In this document: positions 16,152-23,700 of the stretch, in pieces
Layout: every line of letters starts with the position of its first letter
How positions within the stretch are numbered: the first letter of the stretch is position 1
From: Anaerolineae bacterium
GTDB taxonomy: Bacteria; Chloroflexota; Anaerolineae; J036; Brachytrichaceae
Direction: 5' to 3'
Length of the DNA stretch: 32,955 bases
Assembly (NCBI GenBank): GCA_023511655.1
Contig: JAIMBB010000023.1
Coordinates: forward strand, 1-32,955
Notes under the pieces: model-generated
The model's database searches: none
What the model saw: only the letters and a program-made list of their open reading frames with translations
Told to the model about the DNA's origin: nothing
Made by a program: the position numbers and the translations under genes

Positions 16152-17030
16152 CTATACGCCGGTCCTCAACCGTGGATTGAAGACTTCCTCCAGCGATCGG
16201 GTAAACAGCACAAGCGAGAGCTGGAAAAGCGCGATGGCGATCACCGGCGCCATGATGTTCAGGAAGCTATCCTTGAAGAAGATCGCGCCGCGCGTCCACG
16301 CCAGTTGGATCGTCACTGCCCAACTGTTGTTGTCGGAGAACGACAGCAGGCCAAGGAAGACCAGCCCTCCCTGGGCGTACACCGCGGCGGTCATGGCGAA
16401 CACCAGGCTGATGGCGATGTAGCTCATCATGTTGGGCATGATCTCTTTGAAGATGATGTGACCGTTGCTCATCCCCAGCGAGCGCGCGGCTTCCACATAG
16501 TCGCGCTGGCGCAGCGAGAGCACCTGCGAGCGGATGGCGCGCGTTAGCGTCGCCCAAGACAGGAGCGCCAGGATCAGCGAGAGCAGCCACACGTCGTTCA
16601 GTTTGATTTGTGTGGCCAGCACGGCCAGCAACGGAAAGGTGGGGATGGCTAACCAGAAGTCGGCGGCGGCCATGATGGCCGAGTCCACCGCGCCGCCCAA
16701 CAACGCGCTCGTCGAACCGAGCACCACGGCGATCAAGGTGCTAATCGCGCCGGTCAGGAAGGCGATGACGATCACATCGCGCCCGCCATGCACCACCAGC
16801 GAGAAGATATCGCGCCCCTGGAAGTCGGTGCCCAGGATGTGCTCGGCCGAGGGCGGGCTATAGATCTTGTCCACGCGCGACGTCTTGTCCAGCGGCACGA
16901 ACAGCGGCATGACGAAGGCCAGCACGATGAAAAACAGCAATCCGACGAAGCCCAGAAACCCTACCTTGTTGCGGGCGATTAGCCCCAGCGTCTGCCGGAA
17001 CCAGTGGATGATGCCTCTTGCGATCGTCAC
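16152..17030 (-). CDS. Dpp/Opp-type ABC transporter permease (OppC/DppC-like)
   Basis: The 292-residue inner-membrane subunit has a short cytoplasmic N-terminus ([20 protein letters not shown]) leading into a first helix. A large extracellular loop follows with [21 protein letters not shown], diagnostic of the OppC group, then five further helices. The EAA loop that contacts the ATPases reads [21 protein letters not shown]. It overlaps oppB by 4 bases. Confidence 0.93.
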   Translation of the reverse strand: MTIARGIIHWFRQTLGLIARNKVGFLGFVGLLFFIVLAFVMPLFVPLDKTSRVDKIYSPPSAEHILGTDFQGRDIFSLVVHGGRDVIVIAFLTGAISTLIAVVLGSTSALLGGAVDSAIMAAADFWLAIPTFPLLAVLATQIKLNDVWLLSLILALLSWATLTRAIRSQVLSLRQRDYVEAARSLGMSNGHIIFKEIMPNMMSYIAISLVFAMTAAVYAQGGLVFLGLLSFSDNNSWAVTIQLAWTRGAIFFKDSFLNIMAPVIAIALFQLSLVLFTRSLEEVFNPRLRTGV

Positions 17031-18115
17031 TTCGTTTCTCCCTGGCCAAGGCGGATGCGCGGGTCGAGCCGGCTATACAACAGGTCGGCGACCAGGTTGG
17101 CCACGATCACCGATACGGTGATGATCAGAAAGATGCCTTGCATCACCGGGTAGTCGCGCTGGTTGATCGCCTTGATCAACTGCTGGCCGATGCCTTGATA
17201 GACGAAGATGCCCTCGATCAGCACCGAACCACCGAACACGAAGCCGATGCTGATGGCGAGCTGGGTGAAAAGCGGCAGCGACGCGTTGCGCCCGACGTAC
17301 GACGTCATGATGCGGCCATCCTTCAGGCCGCGCGCCCGCGCCACGGTGACGTAGTCCTCCTCCAGCGTGGCGATGGTGCTGCTCTTCATCGCCAGCATCC
17401 AGCCGCCGATCGTGGTGAGCACGTAGACGAAGATGGGCATCGCAGCGTGGTACAGCACGTCCAGGAAGAAGTGCAGGGTGAACCCCGGCTGCACGCCCGG
17501 CGAGATCGAGCCGCGCATGCTGGCGATGTTGATGATCTTCAACTGGGGTCCCAGCACCACCAGCAGGATGATGGCGATCAGGTAATTGGGCACCGAACTC
17601 ACCAGCGAAGCGAACGTGGACAGCGCATAGTCAATCGGCGTCTCGCGCCGATAGGCCATCAGCATGCCCAGGCCGATGCCCAGGACGAAGCTGATCAGCA
17701 GCGACGTCCCCACGCTGAATAGGGTCCACGGCAGGAACTGGCGGATGATGTCCACCACCTGCGTGCCCTTCGAACGATATGATTGCCCCAGGTCGCCCTG
17801 CAACAGGTTGCCCAGATATTCCAGATATTGCTGGCCCAGCGGCGCGTCGAGGTCAATCGCGAACAGCGCCGAAGCCTGATCGCGCGCTTCCTGATAGGAC
17901 ATGCCATACAGCGAGATCTGCTCCTGGATGAAGATCTCCACCGGGTTGCTGGGCATCAGCCGGATGAGGAAGAACGTGACGGTGACTACGACGAAGATCG
18001 TTGCCAGGGCCTTGATCACCCGCCGGAAGACGTAGTTCCGGGTGAGGCGTTGCCACAGGTTCGGGCGCACTTCTTCCGGCAAGCTGACGGCGATCGGAGC
18101 GGTCTGAACGGCCAT
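17027..18115 (-). CDS. Dpp/Opp-type ABC transporter permease (OppB/DppB-like)
   Basis: The first gene of the transporter operon encodes a 362-residue inner-membrane permease. After a cytoplasmic start it has a helix (ATIFVVVTVTFFLIRLMPSNP), the motif found in DppB/OppB, a long loop, and helices with LVSSVPNYLIAIILLVVLG. The EAA-type loop reads VTVARARGLKDGRIMTSYVGRNA. GGGAG lies 7 bases before ATG 18115. Its promoter and operator are described separately. Confidence 0.93.
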   Translation of the reverse strand: MAVQTAPIAVSLPEEVRPNLWQRLTRNYVFRRVIKALATIFVVVTVTFFLIRLMPSNPVEIFIQEQISLYGMSYQEARDQASALFAIDLDAPLGQQYLEYLGNLLQGDLGQSYRSKGTQVVDIIRQFLPWTLFSVGTSLLISFVLGIGLGMLMAYRRETPIDYALSTFASLVSSVPNYLIAIILLVVLGPQLKIINIASMRGSISPGVQPGFTLHFFLDVLYHAAMPIFVYVLTTIGGWMLAMKSSTIATLEEDYVTVARARGLKDGRIMTSYVGRNASLPLFTQLAISIGFVFGGSVLIEGIFVYQGIGQQLIKAINQRDYPVMQGIFLIITVSVIVANLVADLLYSRLDPRIRLGQGETK

Positions 18116-18195
18116 TGGTCACTCCCTGGTTCGGCATGCGTAGCGGATGGGTCGGCACTGATCTTCAAGCGATATTAGCATGCGAATCTCTCTCC

Positions 18196-18209
18196 TGCAA
18201 ACGTTTACA
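18196..18209 (-). promoter_or_regulatory. LacI/GalR-family operator in front of the ABC operon
   Basis: The site tgcaaacgtttaca fits the general LacI-family/CRE pattern TGNAANCGNTTNCA at every defined position and has a perfect aaacgttt core. It starts 15 bases downstream of the -10 box, so a bound repressor would block the start of transcription. LacI-family repressors nearly always respond to sugars or nucleobases. No regulator gene is in this window. Confidence 0.6.
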
Positions 18210-18224
18210 CCGCTTCCGCACGCT

Positions 18225-18253
18225 AGGCTAACCCTCGGCTGCGCATTTGTCAA
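18225..18253 (-). promoter_or_regulatory. sigma-70 promoter of the ABC transporter operon
   Basis: On the minus strand a perfect -35 TTGACA (18253-18248) is separated by 17 bases from TAGCCT (18230-18225, three of six -10 positions including the key T, A and final T). The expected start is near 18218, giving a leader of about 100 bases with the operator inside it and a GGGAG site before oppB. Confidence 0.6.
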
Positions 18254-18340
18254 CATGACGATCTAAAAATGATCGAAAGACGTTGCCCGTGGCTTGCGAC
18301 AGCCGGGTGTCTTCGACGCGATCGCCGGCCGCTTCGATCC

Positions 18341-19465
18341 TCAAGCCCCTCGCAACAGGCTCAAGATGCGCTGCTCGACGATGCGGACTTCTTCGTCCGT
18401 CAGTGTCATCGGATTGAGCAAGATCCCCTCGGTGTCTTCTGTGTCGGCGCTGACGCTGATGCGTGGGTTGCCGTCCCACAGCCGGGCAACCAGCTCATCG
18501 CGCGTAATGTTGGCTTGTCGCGGGTCAATCAGCAGTTCGCAACGCGGCAACGGCTGGCCGGCTTCGTTGGGGAAGACGCGCATGGCCCTTATGCCCGGCA
18601 ATGCGTTGAACGTCGCGCACCAGCTGGCCACCACGCGCTCGTCGCGTTCGCGGCGATCCTCGTGATCGAGCGCGATGTAGCGCTTCACAGCGGCCAACAG
18701 CCCGGCCATTTCCTCTTTGCCCACCTTCATCGGCCGACCAATGCCATGGTTTGGGCTGGCCAGCCGGCGCATCGCTTGAATCAGCCAGCGCTGACCGACG
18801 ACCAGTCCGGTGGTCTGTGGTCCGCGTAAGTCTTTGCCGCCGCTGAAGATGGCGCACGCGGCGCCTATCTGCGTGAAGCGCCACAAGTTCTCCACCGGCG
18901 GCAACTGCGCCGCGCCGTCCACAATCACCGGCACGCTGCGCGCCCGGCATGCAGCGATGACATGCTCGATGGGCAGATCGCCCTTGCCGGTGAAGAAGCC
19001 CTGGAACCAAACGAAGGCCGCCGTTCGCGGGCTGAACGCTGCTTCCAGTTCAGCCGGCTCGGTGTGCGTCGCGCCGCCGATCTCGATCACCTTCACGCCG
19101 GTTTGACGCACGGCGAAGTCGTAGCCATTGCGGTGCGAGGTGAACATGAGGACCTCGTTCTTGTCGAGCGCGTCGGCGTGTGGCAGGCGCCTGGCCAGCG
19201 CAGGATCGCCGTTCGAGGCACATGCCGCCACTGCCAGCACGATGCCGGCCGCTGCGCCGGTAGCGATCATGGCCGCTTCGTTGCCGGTGATCTCTGCCAG
19301 CTTCTCGCCGATGCGGTCGTGCAGCTCTTCGATGTCCACGTGGAAGCGCGCCGCGTCTTGCATGGCGGCGATCACCTCCGGTGGCATGACGCTGCCGCCC
19401 AGCCTCGTCAGGGTCGCGTTTGCGTTGATAACGGGCCGAATGCCCAATTCGTCGTAGAGGTTCAT
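18341..19465 (-). CDS. SelA/DgaE-like PLP-dependent enzyme
   Basis: The 374-residue protein has the fold of selenocysteine synthase and of D-glucosaminate-6-phosphate ammonia-lyase (DgaE). It starts MNLYDELGIRPVINANATLT, the usual N-terminus of this group. The PLP-binding lysine is K211 in FSGGKDLRGPQTTG, with the cofactor-pairing aspartate at D183 in VIVDGAAQLPP. At 374 residues it is shorter than true SelA (about 460), and no tRNA-Sec or selB is visible, so selenocysteine synthesis is unlikely. Members of this group often sit beside a COG3964 amidohydrolase, exactly as here: the upstream gene overlaps by 4 bases. A beta-elimination (ammonia-lyase) on an amino-sugar acid or related amino acid is the likely chemistry; the substrate is not known. 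Confidence 0.85.
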   Translation of the reverse strand: MNLYDELGIRPVINANATLTRLGGSVMPPEVIAAMQDAARFHVDIEELHDRIGEKLAEITGNEAAMIATGAAAGIVLAVAACASNGDPALARRLPHADALDKNEVLMFTSHRNGYDFAVRQTGVKVIEIGGATHTEPAELEAAFSPRTAAFVWFQGFFTGKGDLPIEHVIAACRARSVPVIVDGAAQLPPVENLWRFTQIGAACAIFSGGKDLRGPQTTGLVVGQRWLIQAMRRLASPNHGIGRPMKVGKEEMAGLLAAVKRYIALDHEDRRERDERVVASWCATFNALPGIRAMRVFPNEAGQPLPRCELLIDPRQANITRDELVARLWDGNPRISVSADTEDTEGILLNPMTLTDEEVRIVEQRILSLLRGA

Positions 19466-20709
19466 GCGCTTTGCAAATCAGGAATGATCCAGTATTCGGG
19501 CGGTGCGTCCGTCCATTCCGGCGCACTCAGCCCACCGATGTCGAAGACGATCTCGCCGGCGCGAATGGTCATGGCGCATTCGAGCTTCTTGTCGCCGGTG
19601 AGTTTGGCGCGTCCGCAATCCACGAAGCTGAACCGGCCGGTCTGCAAATTGAAGACGGCCACGTCCGCGCATGCGCCAATGCTCAAGTGCCCCAGCTCAG
19701 GATGGCCGATTTGGTTGGCCGGGTTGATCGTGCTCAGTTTAATCACGTCATAGAGCGACATGCCGGCATTCAAGATTTTGTTCATCGTGGTCTGCATGTC
19801 CACCACCACGCCGTGTACGTTGCCGGTGTGCAGGTCGGTGCTGATCGAATCGGGCGGAAAGCCGTTTTGGATAGCGCGGACGGCGTTGCGGAACCAGAAG
19901 CTGGCCGCGCCGTGGCCGACGTCGAAGATCACGCCGCGCGCCCGCGCTTCGAACATGAAATCGTTCACCCGGCCGGCGCTGTTGATGATGGGGAACTGCT
20001 GGGCGTAGACGTGAGTGTGAATGTCGCCGGGGCGTGCTTTCTTCAAGATAAGTTCCTCGTAGCTGCGCTCCGGCGGGCGCGGCCAGAAGTCGTACATCAC
20101 GTGCCGCCCGCACAATTCGGCTGCCTGGATGGCCCGATCCACAGCCGCCCAGGGCGTGTGCAAGTCGTCCCAGGGTAGCCGCGTCCAGTAGTGCGCTGTC
20201 TTGATGCCGATGCAGATGTCGGGGTAAGTCAGCACTGCTTCAGCCGCGCGTTCGGCATCGAACGTGCGCGGGTCTTGCTCCCATTCGCCCAGCATGCCGT
20301 TGTCGCTGATGTTGACGTAGGCGAAGATGCGCGTCTTGGCGCGGTCAATCACCGTTTCCTTAAAGTGGCGTAGATGATTCGCGCCGGCGGTGCCGGTGTC
20401 CACGACGGTCGTCACTCCGCTGCGGAACGTGTGAGCATCGGCAACGACGCTCAGTCCCTCGGGGCGGCCTTCCGGCGCGCGGGTGTGGTAGGCGTGCATG
20501 TGGATGTCCAGCAGGCCAGGGGTGACGTAGTAGCCGGAGACGTCTACAACCCTTCGCGCCAGCGTGGGGTTGATGTCTGGCTCGACCGAAGCGATCAGGC
20601 CGCCGGCGATTGCCACGTCGCGTCGGTCGTCGAGGCGGTTCTTCGGATCAATGACGTGACCGCCCTTGAGCAACAGGTCGTAAGGGGTGGGATTTGAACC
20701 GATCGTCAT
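19462..20709 (-). CDS. amidohydrolase/deacetylase-family metallohydrolase (COG3964 type)
   Basis: This 415-residue amidohydrolase-superfamily enzyme is often misnamed dihydroorotase. The metal site is complete: H70-x-H72 in LDIHMHAYH, the carbamylated lysine K170 (IGIKTAHYW), H231/H233 (DIHTHVYAQ), H266 (DVGHGAAS) and D292 (STDLHTG). A binuclear TIM-barrel hydrolase is therefore expected. The edges form the usual small beta domain (LLLKGGHVIDPKNRLDD). I recall that COG3964 members tested experimentally were not dihydroorotases and cleaved acyl esters or amides of small acids. The downstream SelA-like gene overlaps by 4 bases, so the two probably act in sequence, for example deacylation then elimination. 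The ATG has no Shine-Dalgarno and is preceded by a -10-like box. Confidence 0.88.
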   Translation of the reverse strand: MTIGSNPTPYDLLLKGGHVIDPKNRLDDRRDVAIAGGLIASVEPDINPTLARRVVDVSGYYVTPGLLDIHMHAYHTRAPEGRPEGLSVVADAHTFRSGVTTVVDTGTAGANHLRHFKETVIDRAKTRIFAYVNISDNGMLGEWEQDPRTFDAERAAEAVLTYPDICIGIKTAHYWTRLPWDDLHTPWAAVDRAIQAAELCGRHVMYDFWPRPPERSYEELILKKARPGDIHTHVYAQQFPIINSAGRVNDFMFEARARGVIFDVGHGAASFWFRNAVRAIQNGFPPDSISTDLHTGNVHGVVVDMQTTMNKILNAGMSLYDVIKLSTINPANQIGHPELGHLSIGACADVAVFNLQTGRFSFVDCGRAKLTGDKKLECAMTIRAGEIVFDIGGLSAPEWTDAPPEYWIIPDLQSA

Positions 20710-20717
20710 GAGAGGAG

Positions 20718-20723
20718 AGTTTA
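20718..20723 (-). promoter_or_regulatory. possible -10 box of the amidohydrolase gene
   Basis: TAAACT on the minus strand (four of six matches) ends 8 bases before the start codon. The interval is CT-rich (ctcctctc) with no Shine-Dalgarno, consistent with a leaderless start. No clear -35 box is seen. Confidence 0.3.
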
Positions 20724-20919
20724 GGGCAAGACGGAATTACTGGATAGCGAAGGAGGTCGTGCTCCTGGCCGACGCGGAGAACCACCGTAGATCCTGCCGG
20801 GGCCAGGTCGCCTGGTTCTTGCGGGTACGTTCACGAATAGGGGCAAGAACCTCCTGCAGACTGCTTGCTTGAGTCTAGCCCAGACCTGTGGGAAGGCGGC
20901 TGTTGCTGCCTACTCGCGC

Positions 20920-20946
20920 GGGCGACCACATAGGGTCGCCCCTACA
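20920..20946 (+). repeat. CCCCTACA-tailed hairpin repeat, copy 1
   Basis: Arms gggcgacc (20920-20927) and ggtcgccc (20934-20941) enclose the 6-base loop acatag; the tail is ccctaca. It belongs with two copies downstream that share loop and tail but differ in stem sequence. Confidence 0.7.
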
Positions 20947-20964
20947 ACGGGCGGCGGTGAGTGA

Positions 20965-20991
20965 TGTAGGGGCGGCCCTGCGTGGCCGCCC
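20965..20991 (-). repeat. CCCCTACA-tailed hairpin repeat, copy 2 (inverted)
   Basis: On the minus strand it reads gggcggcc, loop acgcag, ggccgccc, then the tail cctaca. It lies in the opposite orientation to copies 1 and 3. Stem bases differ from copy 1 in a compensating way. Confidence 0.7.
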
Positions 20992-21011
20992 ACCCATATG
21001 TGCCAAACGCA

Positions 21012-21037
21012 GGCAGGCACACAGGCCTGCCCCTACA
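21012..21037 (+). repeat. CCCCTACA-tailed hairpin repeat, copy 3
   Basis: Arms ggcaggc (21012-21018) and gcctgcc (21025-21031) enclose loop acacag, followed by ccctaca. The same architecture as copies 1 and 2, with a third stem sequence. Confidence 0.7.
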
Positions 21038-21081
21038 AGAAAATGCCCCCGTGCCTGAACGGTGCCTGAACGCACCCGTTC

Positions 21082-21110
21082 TTGCCCGTTGCCGTTCGTT
21101 TGTCTAGAAT
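21082..21110 (+). promoter_or_regulatory. sigma-70 promoter of acs
   Basis: TTGCCC (21082-21087) and TAGAAT (21105-21110) are separated by exactly 17 bases. Transcription would start near 21117, leaving a leader of about 183 bases before the acs ATG. The leader can form a hairpin with ctcagg/cctgag around 21196-21221, but I recognise no known riboswitch in it. Confidence 0.55.
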
Positions 21111-21299
21111 GTGGATCCGTCCGGGGCGGCTGGGTGATCGGCGCGCCAGCAGTCAAGCGCTGAGCCGCACTTGGCATCGCGGAGTCGAGGCAGGTCTCAG
21201 GATGTTCACGCGATGCCCTGAGGACGGCGGATGTGACAATCTGCCGCGAGCAGCGAGCGAGTCAACCTGGAATCTTGAAGCAAAGGAGTGTTCTCAACC

Positions 21300-23201
21300 A
21301 TGTCGGATCAAGTCCAAGAAGTGATGACCGACCACAAGACCGTCTATCCTCCGTCTGCCGAAGTCGTCGCACGCGCGCGCATCAAAGATTGGGATGCATT
21401 GAGCCAGTTTGCGGCCGAACATCCGGAGCAGTTTTGGGCCGAGCGCGCCGAGGAACTGGAGTGGTTCAAGAAGTGGGACGCGGTGCTCGACGATTCGAAC
21501 AAACCCTTCTTCAAGTGGTTCGTCGGCGGCAAGTTCAACATCGTGCACAACGCGCTCGACCGGCACATGACCACCTGGCGCAAGAACAAAGTCGCCTACA
21601 TCTGGCAGGGTGAGGACGGCATCGAGCGCACTATCTCGTTCGCTGAACTCAATCGTGAGGTGTGCCAGTTCGCCAACGTGCTCAAGAGCCTTGGCGTGAA
21701 GAAGGGGGATCGCGTCACCATCTACATGGGGCGCGTGATCGAGCTGCCGGTGGCCATGCTGGCCTGCGCCAAGATCGGCGCGGTGCATTCGGTCGTCTAC
21801 GGCGGCTTCTCGGTGCAGGCGCTGGCCGGCCGCATCATGGACTCGCAGAGCAAGGTGCTGATCACCTGCGACGGCGCCTACGTCAACGGCAAGGTGGTCG
21901 AGCTGAAGCAAATCGCCGATGATGCGATCAAGGAAGCGCCGATCATCGAGAAGGTTGTGGTCTACAAGCGCACTGGCAAAGAGGTCGGCTGGGTCGAGGG
22001 CCGCGATCACTGGTGGCACGATCTGATGAAGGATGCCAGCCCGAAGTGCGACACCGAAGTGATGGACGCCGAAGACCCGCTGTTCATCCTCTACACCTCC
22101 GGCTCGACCGGCAAGCCCAAGGCGCTGCTGCACACGCACGGCGGCTACGCCGTCTACACCTACACCACCATGCGCTACGTGTTCGACGTTCAGGACGATG
22201 ATCGCTGGTGGTGCGCCGCCGATCCGGGCTGGATCACCGGCCACAGCTACATCGTCTACTCGCCGCTGATGAACGGCGCGACCAGCATCATGTATGAGGG
22301 CGGCCCCGCCTACCCCGCGCCCGACCGATGGTGGAGCATCGTCGAGCAATATGGCGTGACGATTCTGTACTGCGCGCCCACCGGCATCCGCGGCCTGATG
22401 CGCTTCGGGGAGGAATGGCCGAAGAAGCACGATCTGTCGTCGTTGCGCCTGCTCGGCTCAGTTGGCGAGCCAATCAACCCCGAAGCGTGGCGCTGGTATT
22501 ACACCCACGTGGGCGGCTCGCGGTGCCCGATCATGGACACATGGTGGCAGACCGAGACCGGCGGTTTCATGATCACGCCGCTGCCGGTCATGCCGCTCAA
22601 GCCCGGCAGCGCTACCAGGCCGTTCTTCGGCATCAAGGCCGAGGTGGTGGATGACAGCGGCAACCCGGTCAAGCCGGACGAAGAAGGCTACCTCACTATC
22701 CTCACGCCGTGGCCCGGCATGGCGCGCACGATCTACGGCGACCCCGATCGCTATGTGCAGACCTACTGGTCGCGCTATCCAGGACGCTATTTCACCGGCG
22801 ACTCGGCGCGCGTAGACGCCGACGGTTACTTCTGGATCATCGGCCGCGTGGACGATGTGCTGAAGGTGAGCGGCTACCGCCTGGGCACTGCCGAGGTCGA
22901 GAGTGCCCTGGTGTCGCATCCAGCAGTGGCCGAAGCTGCGGCGATTGGCCTGCCGCACGACGTGCGTGGCAACGCCATCTACACCTACGTGATCCTGCGC
23001 GCGGGCTATGAAGGCTCGCCGGAGCTGGCCGAGGAGCTGCGCCAGCACGTGGGCAAAGTGATGGGCCCGATCGCGCGGCCGGAGAAGGTGGAGTTCGTGT
23101 CTAAGCTGCCTAAAACACGCAGCGGCAAGATCATGCGCCGGGTGTTGAAAGCCCGCGCCCTGGGCTTGCCGGAGGGTGACTTGACGACGCTGGAGGAGTA
23201 A
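21300..23201 (+). CDS. acs: acetyl-CoA synthetase (acetate-CoA ligase, AMP-forming)
   Basis: Acs converts acetate, ATP and CoA to acetyl-CoA, AMP and pyrophosphate through an acetyl-adenylate. It allows growth on or recovery of acetate. The 633 residues fit the family. The AMP-binding motif is YTSGSTGKPKALLHTHGG near residue 265, followed by WWCAADPGWITGHSY. WWQTETGG is near 415, and GDSARVDADGYFWIIGRVDDV with LKVSGYRLGTAEVE marks the hinge and C-terminal domain. The catalytic lysine, which is acetylated for control in other bacteria, is K610 in TRSGKIMRR. The frame opens at GTG 21288, but that codon overlaps the ribosome binding site AAGGAG (21283-21288), so ATG 21300 is the start. Confidence 0.96.
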   Translation: MSDQVQEVMTDHKTVYPPSAEVVARARIKDWDALSQFAAEHPEQFWAERAEELEWFKKWDAVLDDSNKPFFKWFVGGKFNIVHNALDRHMTTWRKNKVAYIWQGEDGIERTISFAELNREVCQFANVLKSLGVKKGDRVTIYMGRVIELPVAMLACAKIGAVHSVVYGGFSVQALAGRIMDSQSKVLITCDGAYVNGKVVELKQIADDAIKEAPIIEKVVVYKRTGKEVGWVEGRDHWWHDLMKDASPKCDTEVMDAEDPLFILYTSGSTGKPKALLHTHGGYAVYTYTTMRYVFDVQDDDRWWCAADPGWITGHSYIVYSPLMNGATSIMYEGGPAYPAPDRWWSIVEQYGVTILYCAPTGIRGLMRFGEEWPKKHDLSSLRLLGSVGEPINPEAWRWYYTHVGGSRCPIMDTWWQTETGGFMITPLPVMPLKPGSATRPFFGIKAEVVDDSGNPVKPDEEGYLTILTPWPGMARTIYGDPDRYVQTYWSRYPGRYFTGDSARVDADGYFWIIGRVDDVLKVSGYRLGTAEVESALVSHPAVAEAAAIGLPHDVRGNAIYTYVILRAGYEGSPELAEELRQHVGKVMGPIARPEKVEFVSKLPKTRSGKIMRRVLKARALGLPEGDLTTLEE

Positions 23202-23205
23202 ACCG

Positions 23206-23245
23206 ATTCGTGCACGTATCACGTCAAACGTGCACGTGCACGAAT
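23206..23245 (+). repeat. 12-bp inverted repeat after acs
   Basis: Arms attcgtgcacgt (23206-23217) and acgtgcacgaat (23234-23245) are perfectly complementary with a 16-base interior. It begins 5 bases after the acs stop and ends 8 bases before the next ATG. No T-run follows; it may terminate or process the acs message, or be a protein-binding site. Confidence 0.5.
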
Positions 23246-23253
23246 AGACGGAT

Positions 23254-23604
23254 ATGTCGCAGGAACCGCAGTTGGACTACGAGCGGCTTGATGTCTACAA
23301 GGCGTCTTTGGCGTTTCTCGTGCTATCTGCAAAACTGATTGCATCTCTGCCCACCGGCTATGCCAGTTTTGCAGATCAACTCAAGCGGGCAGCGCTGTCC
23401 ATAACACTGAATATCGCAGAAGGCGTGGGGCGGCGTGCCATGACAGATCGCCAACGCTTCTTCGGCATTTCTCGCGGATCGGGAATGGAATGTGGCGCTA
23501 TCCTCGACGCCTCTCACACCCTCGACCTGATTGATGATGGGCAATTCCGCGAGGGCAAGGCGCTGATTGTGCGCGTCGTCAGCATGCTTACCAAAATGAC
23601 TTGA
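23254..23604 (+). CDS. four-helix-bundle protein (23S rRNA intervening-sequence type)
   Basis: The 116-residue protein matches the widespread small family originally found in intervening sequences of 23S rRNA genes. Diagnostic segments are YERLDVYKASLAFLVLSAKL, LKRAALSITLNIAEGVGR and RFFGISRGSGMECGAILD. The fold is an up-and-down four-helix bundle that forms pentamers in solved relatives. The cellular role is unknown; free-standing copies are common and often near mobile or repeat sequences. No rRNA lies here. The start is the ATG after an AT-poor interval, without an obvious Shine-Dalgarno. Confidence 0.88.
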   Translation: MSQEPQLDYERLDVYKASLAFLVLSAKLIASLPTGYASFADQLKRAALSITLNIAEGVGRRAMTDRQRFFGISRGSGMECGAILDASHTLDLIDDGQFREGKALIVRVVSMLTKMT

Positions 23605-23673
23605 CCCTGTAGCCGTCAACGTGTCATCATCGCCCAACCGTAGTCTTCGCGTTTCCTCCTTAGGGAGCAAACC

Positions 23674-23691
23674 ATGCGGCGGGGGTGGTAG
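23674..23691 (+). CDS. possible 5-codon upstream reading frame
   Basis: ATG 23674 follows AGGGAG (23662-23667) at 6 bases and reads MRRGW then TAG at 23689-23691, 9 bases before the glycosidase ATG, which has no Shine-Dalgarno of its own. Translation of this mini-frame could feed ribosomes to the downstream start. Confidence 0.25.
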   Translation: MRRGW

Positions 23692-23700
23692 AACCGCTGC

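Larger units (their letters stand above)
20710..21104. other. intergenic region between the amidohydrolase and acs
   Basis: About 590 bases separate the divergent amidohydrolase and acs genes. No convincing protein is encoded. The left part contains a 9-bp inverted repeat (ggttcttgc 20814-20822, gcaagaacc 20843-20851) and a small ccagg/cctgg hairpin next to it. The middle holds three related hairpin repeats, and the right part the acs promoter and leader, listed separately. Confidence 0.6.

Noticed and set aside
15118-16422. 434-codon plus-strand frame opposite the OppD-like ATPase
   Set aside because: The minus-strand gene has complete ABC motifs; the opposite frame has no recognisable domain.
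18341-19465. True selenocysteine synthase (SelA)
   Set aside because: Too short and no selB, selD or tRNA-Sec nearby; the amidohydrolase partner indicates the DgaE-like group.
20687-20872. 61-codon plus-strand frame upstream of acs
   Set aside because: Starts inside the amidohydrolase gene, no ribosome site, no family resemblance.
20920-21037. CRISPR array
   Set aside because: Units are hairpins in mixed orientation with unequal spacing and varying stems, not direct repeats with uniform spacers.
21111-21299. Known riboswitch in the acs leader
   Set aside because: No conserved core of a known class could be recognised by eye.
21294-22430. 378-codon minus-strand frame inside acs
   Set aside because: Shadow of a highly conserved acs sequence.
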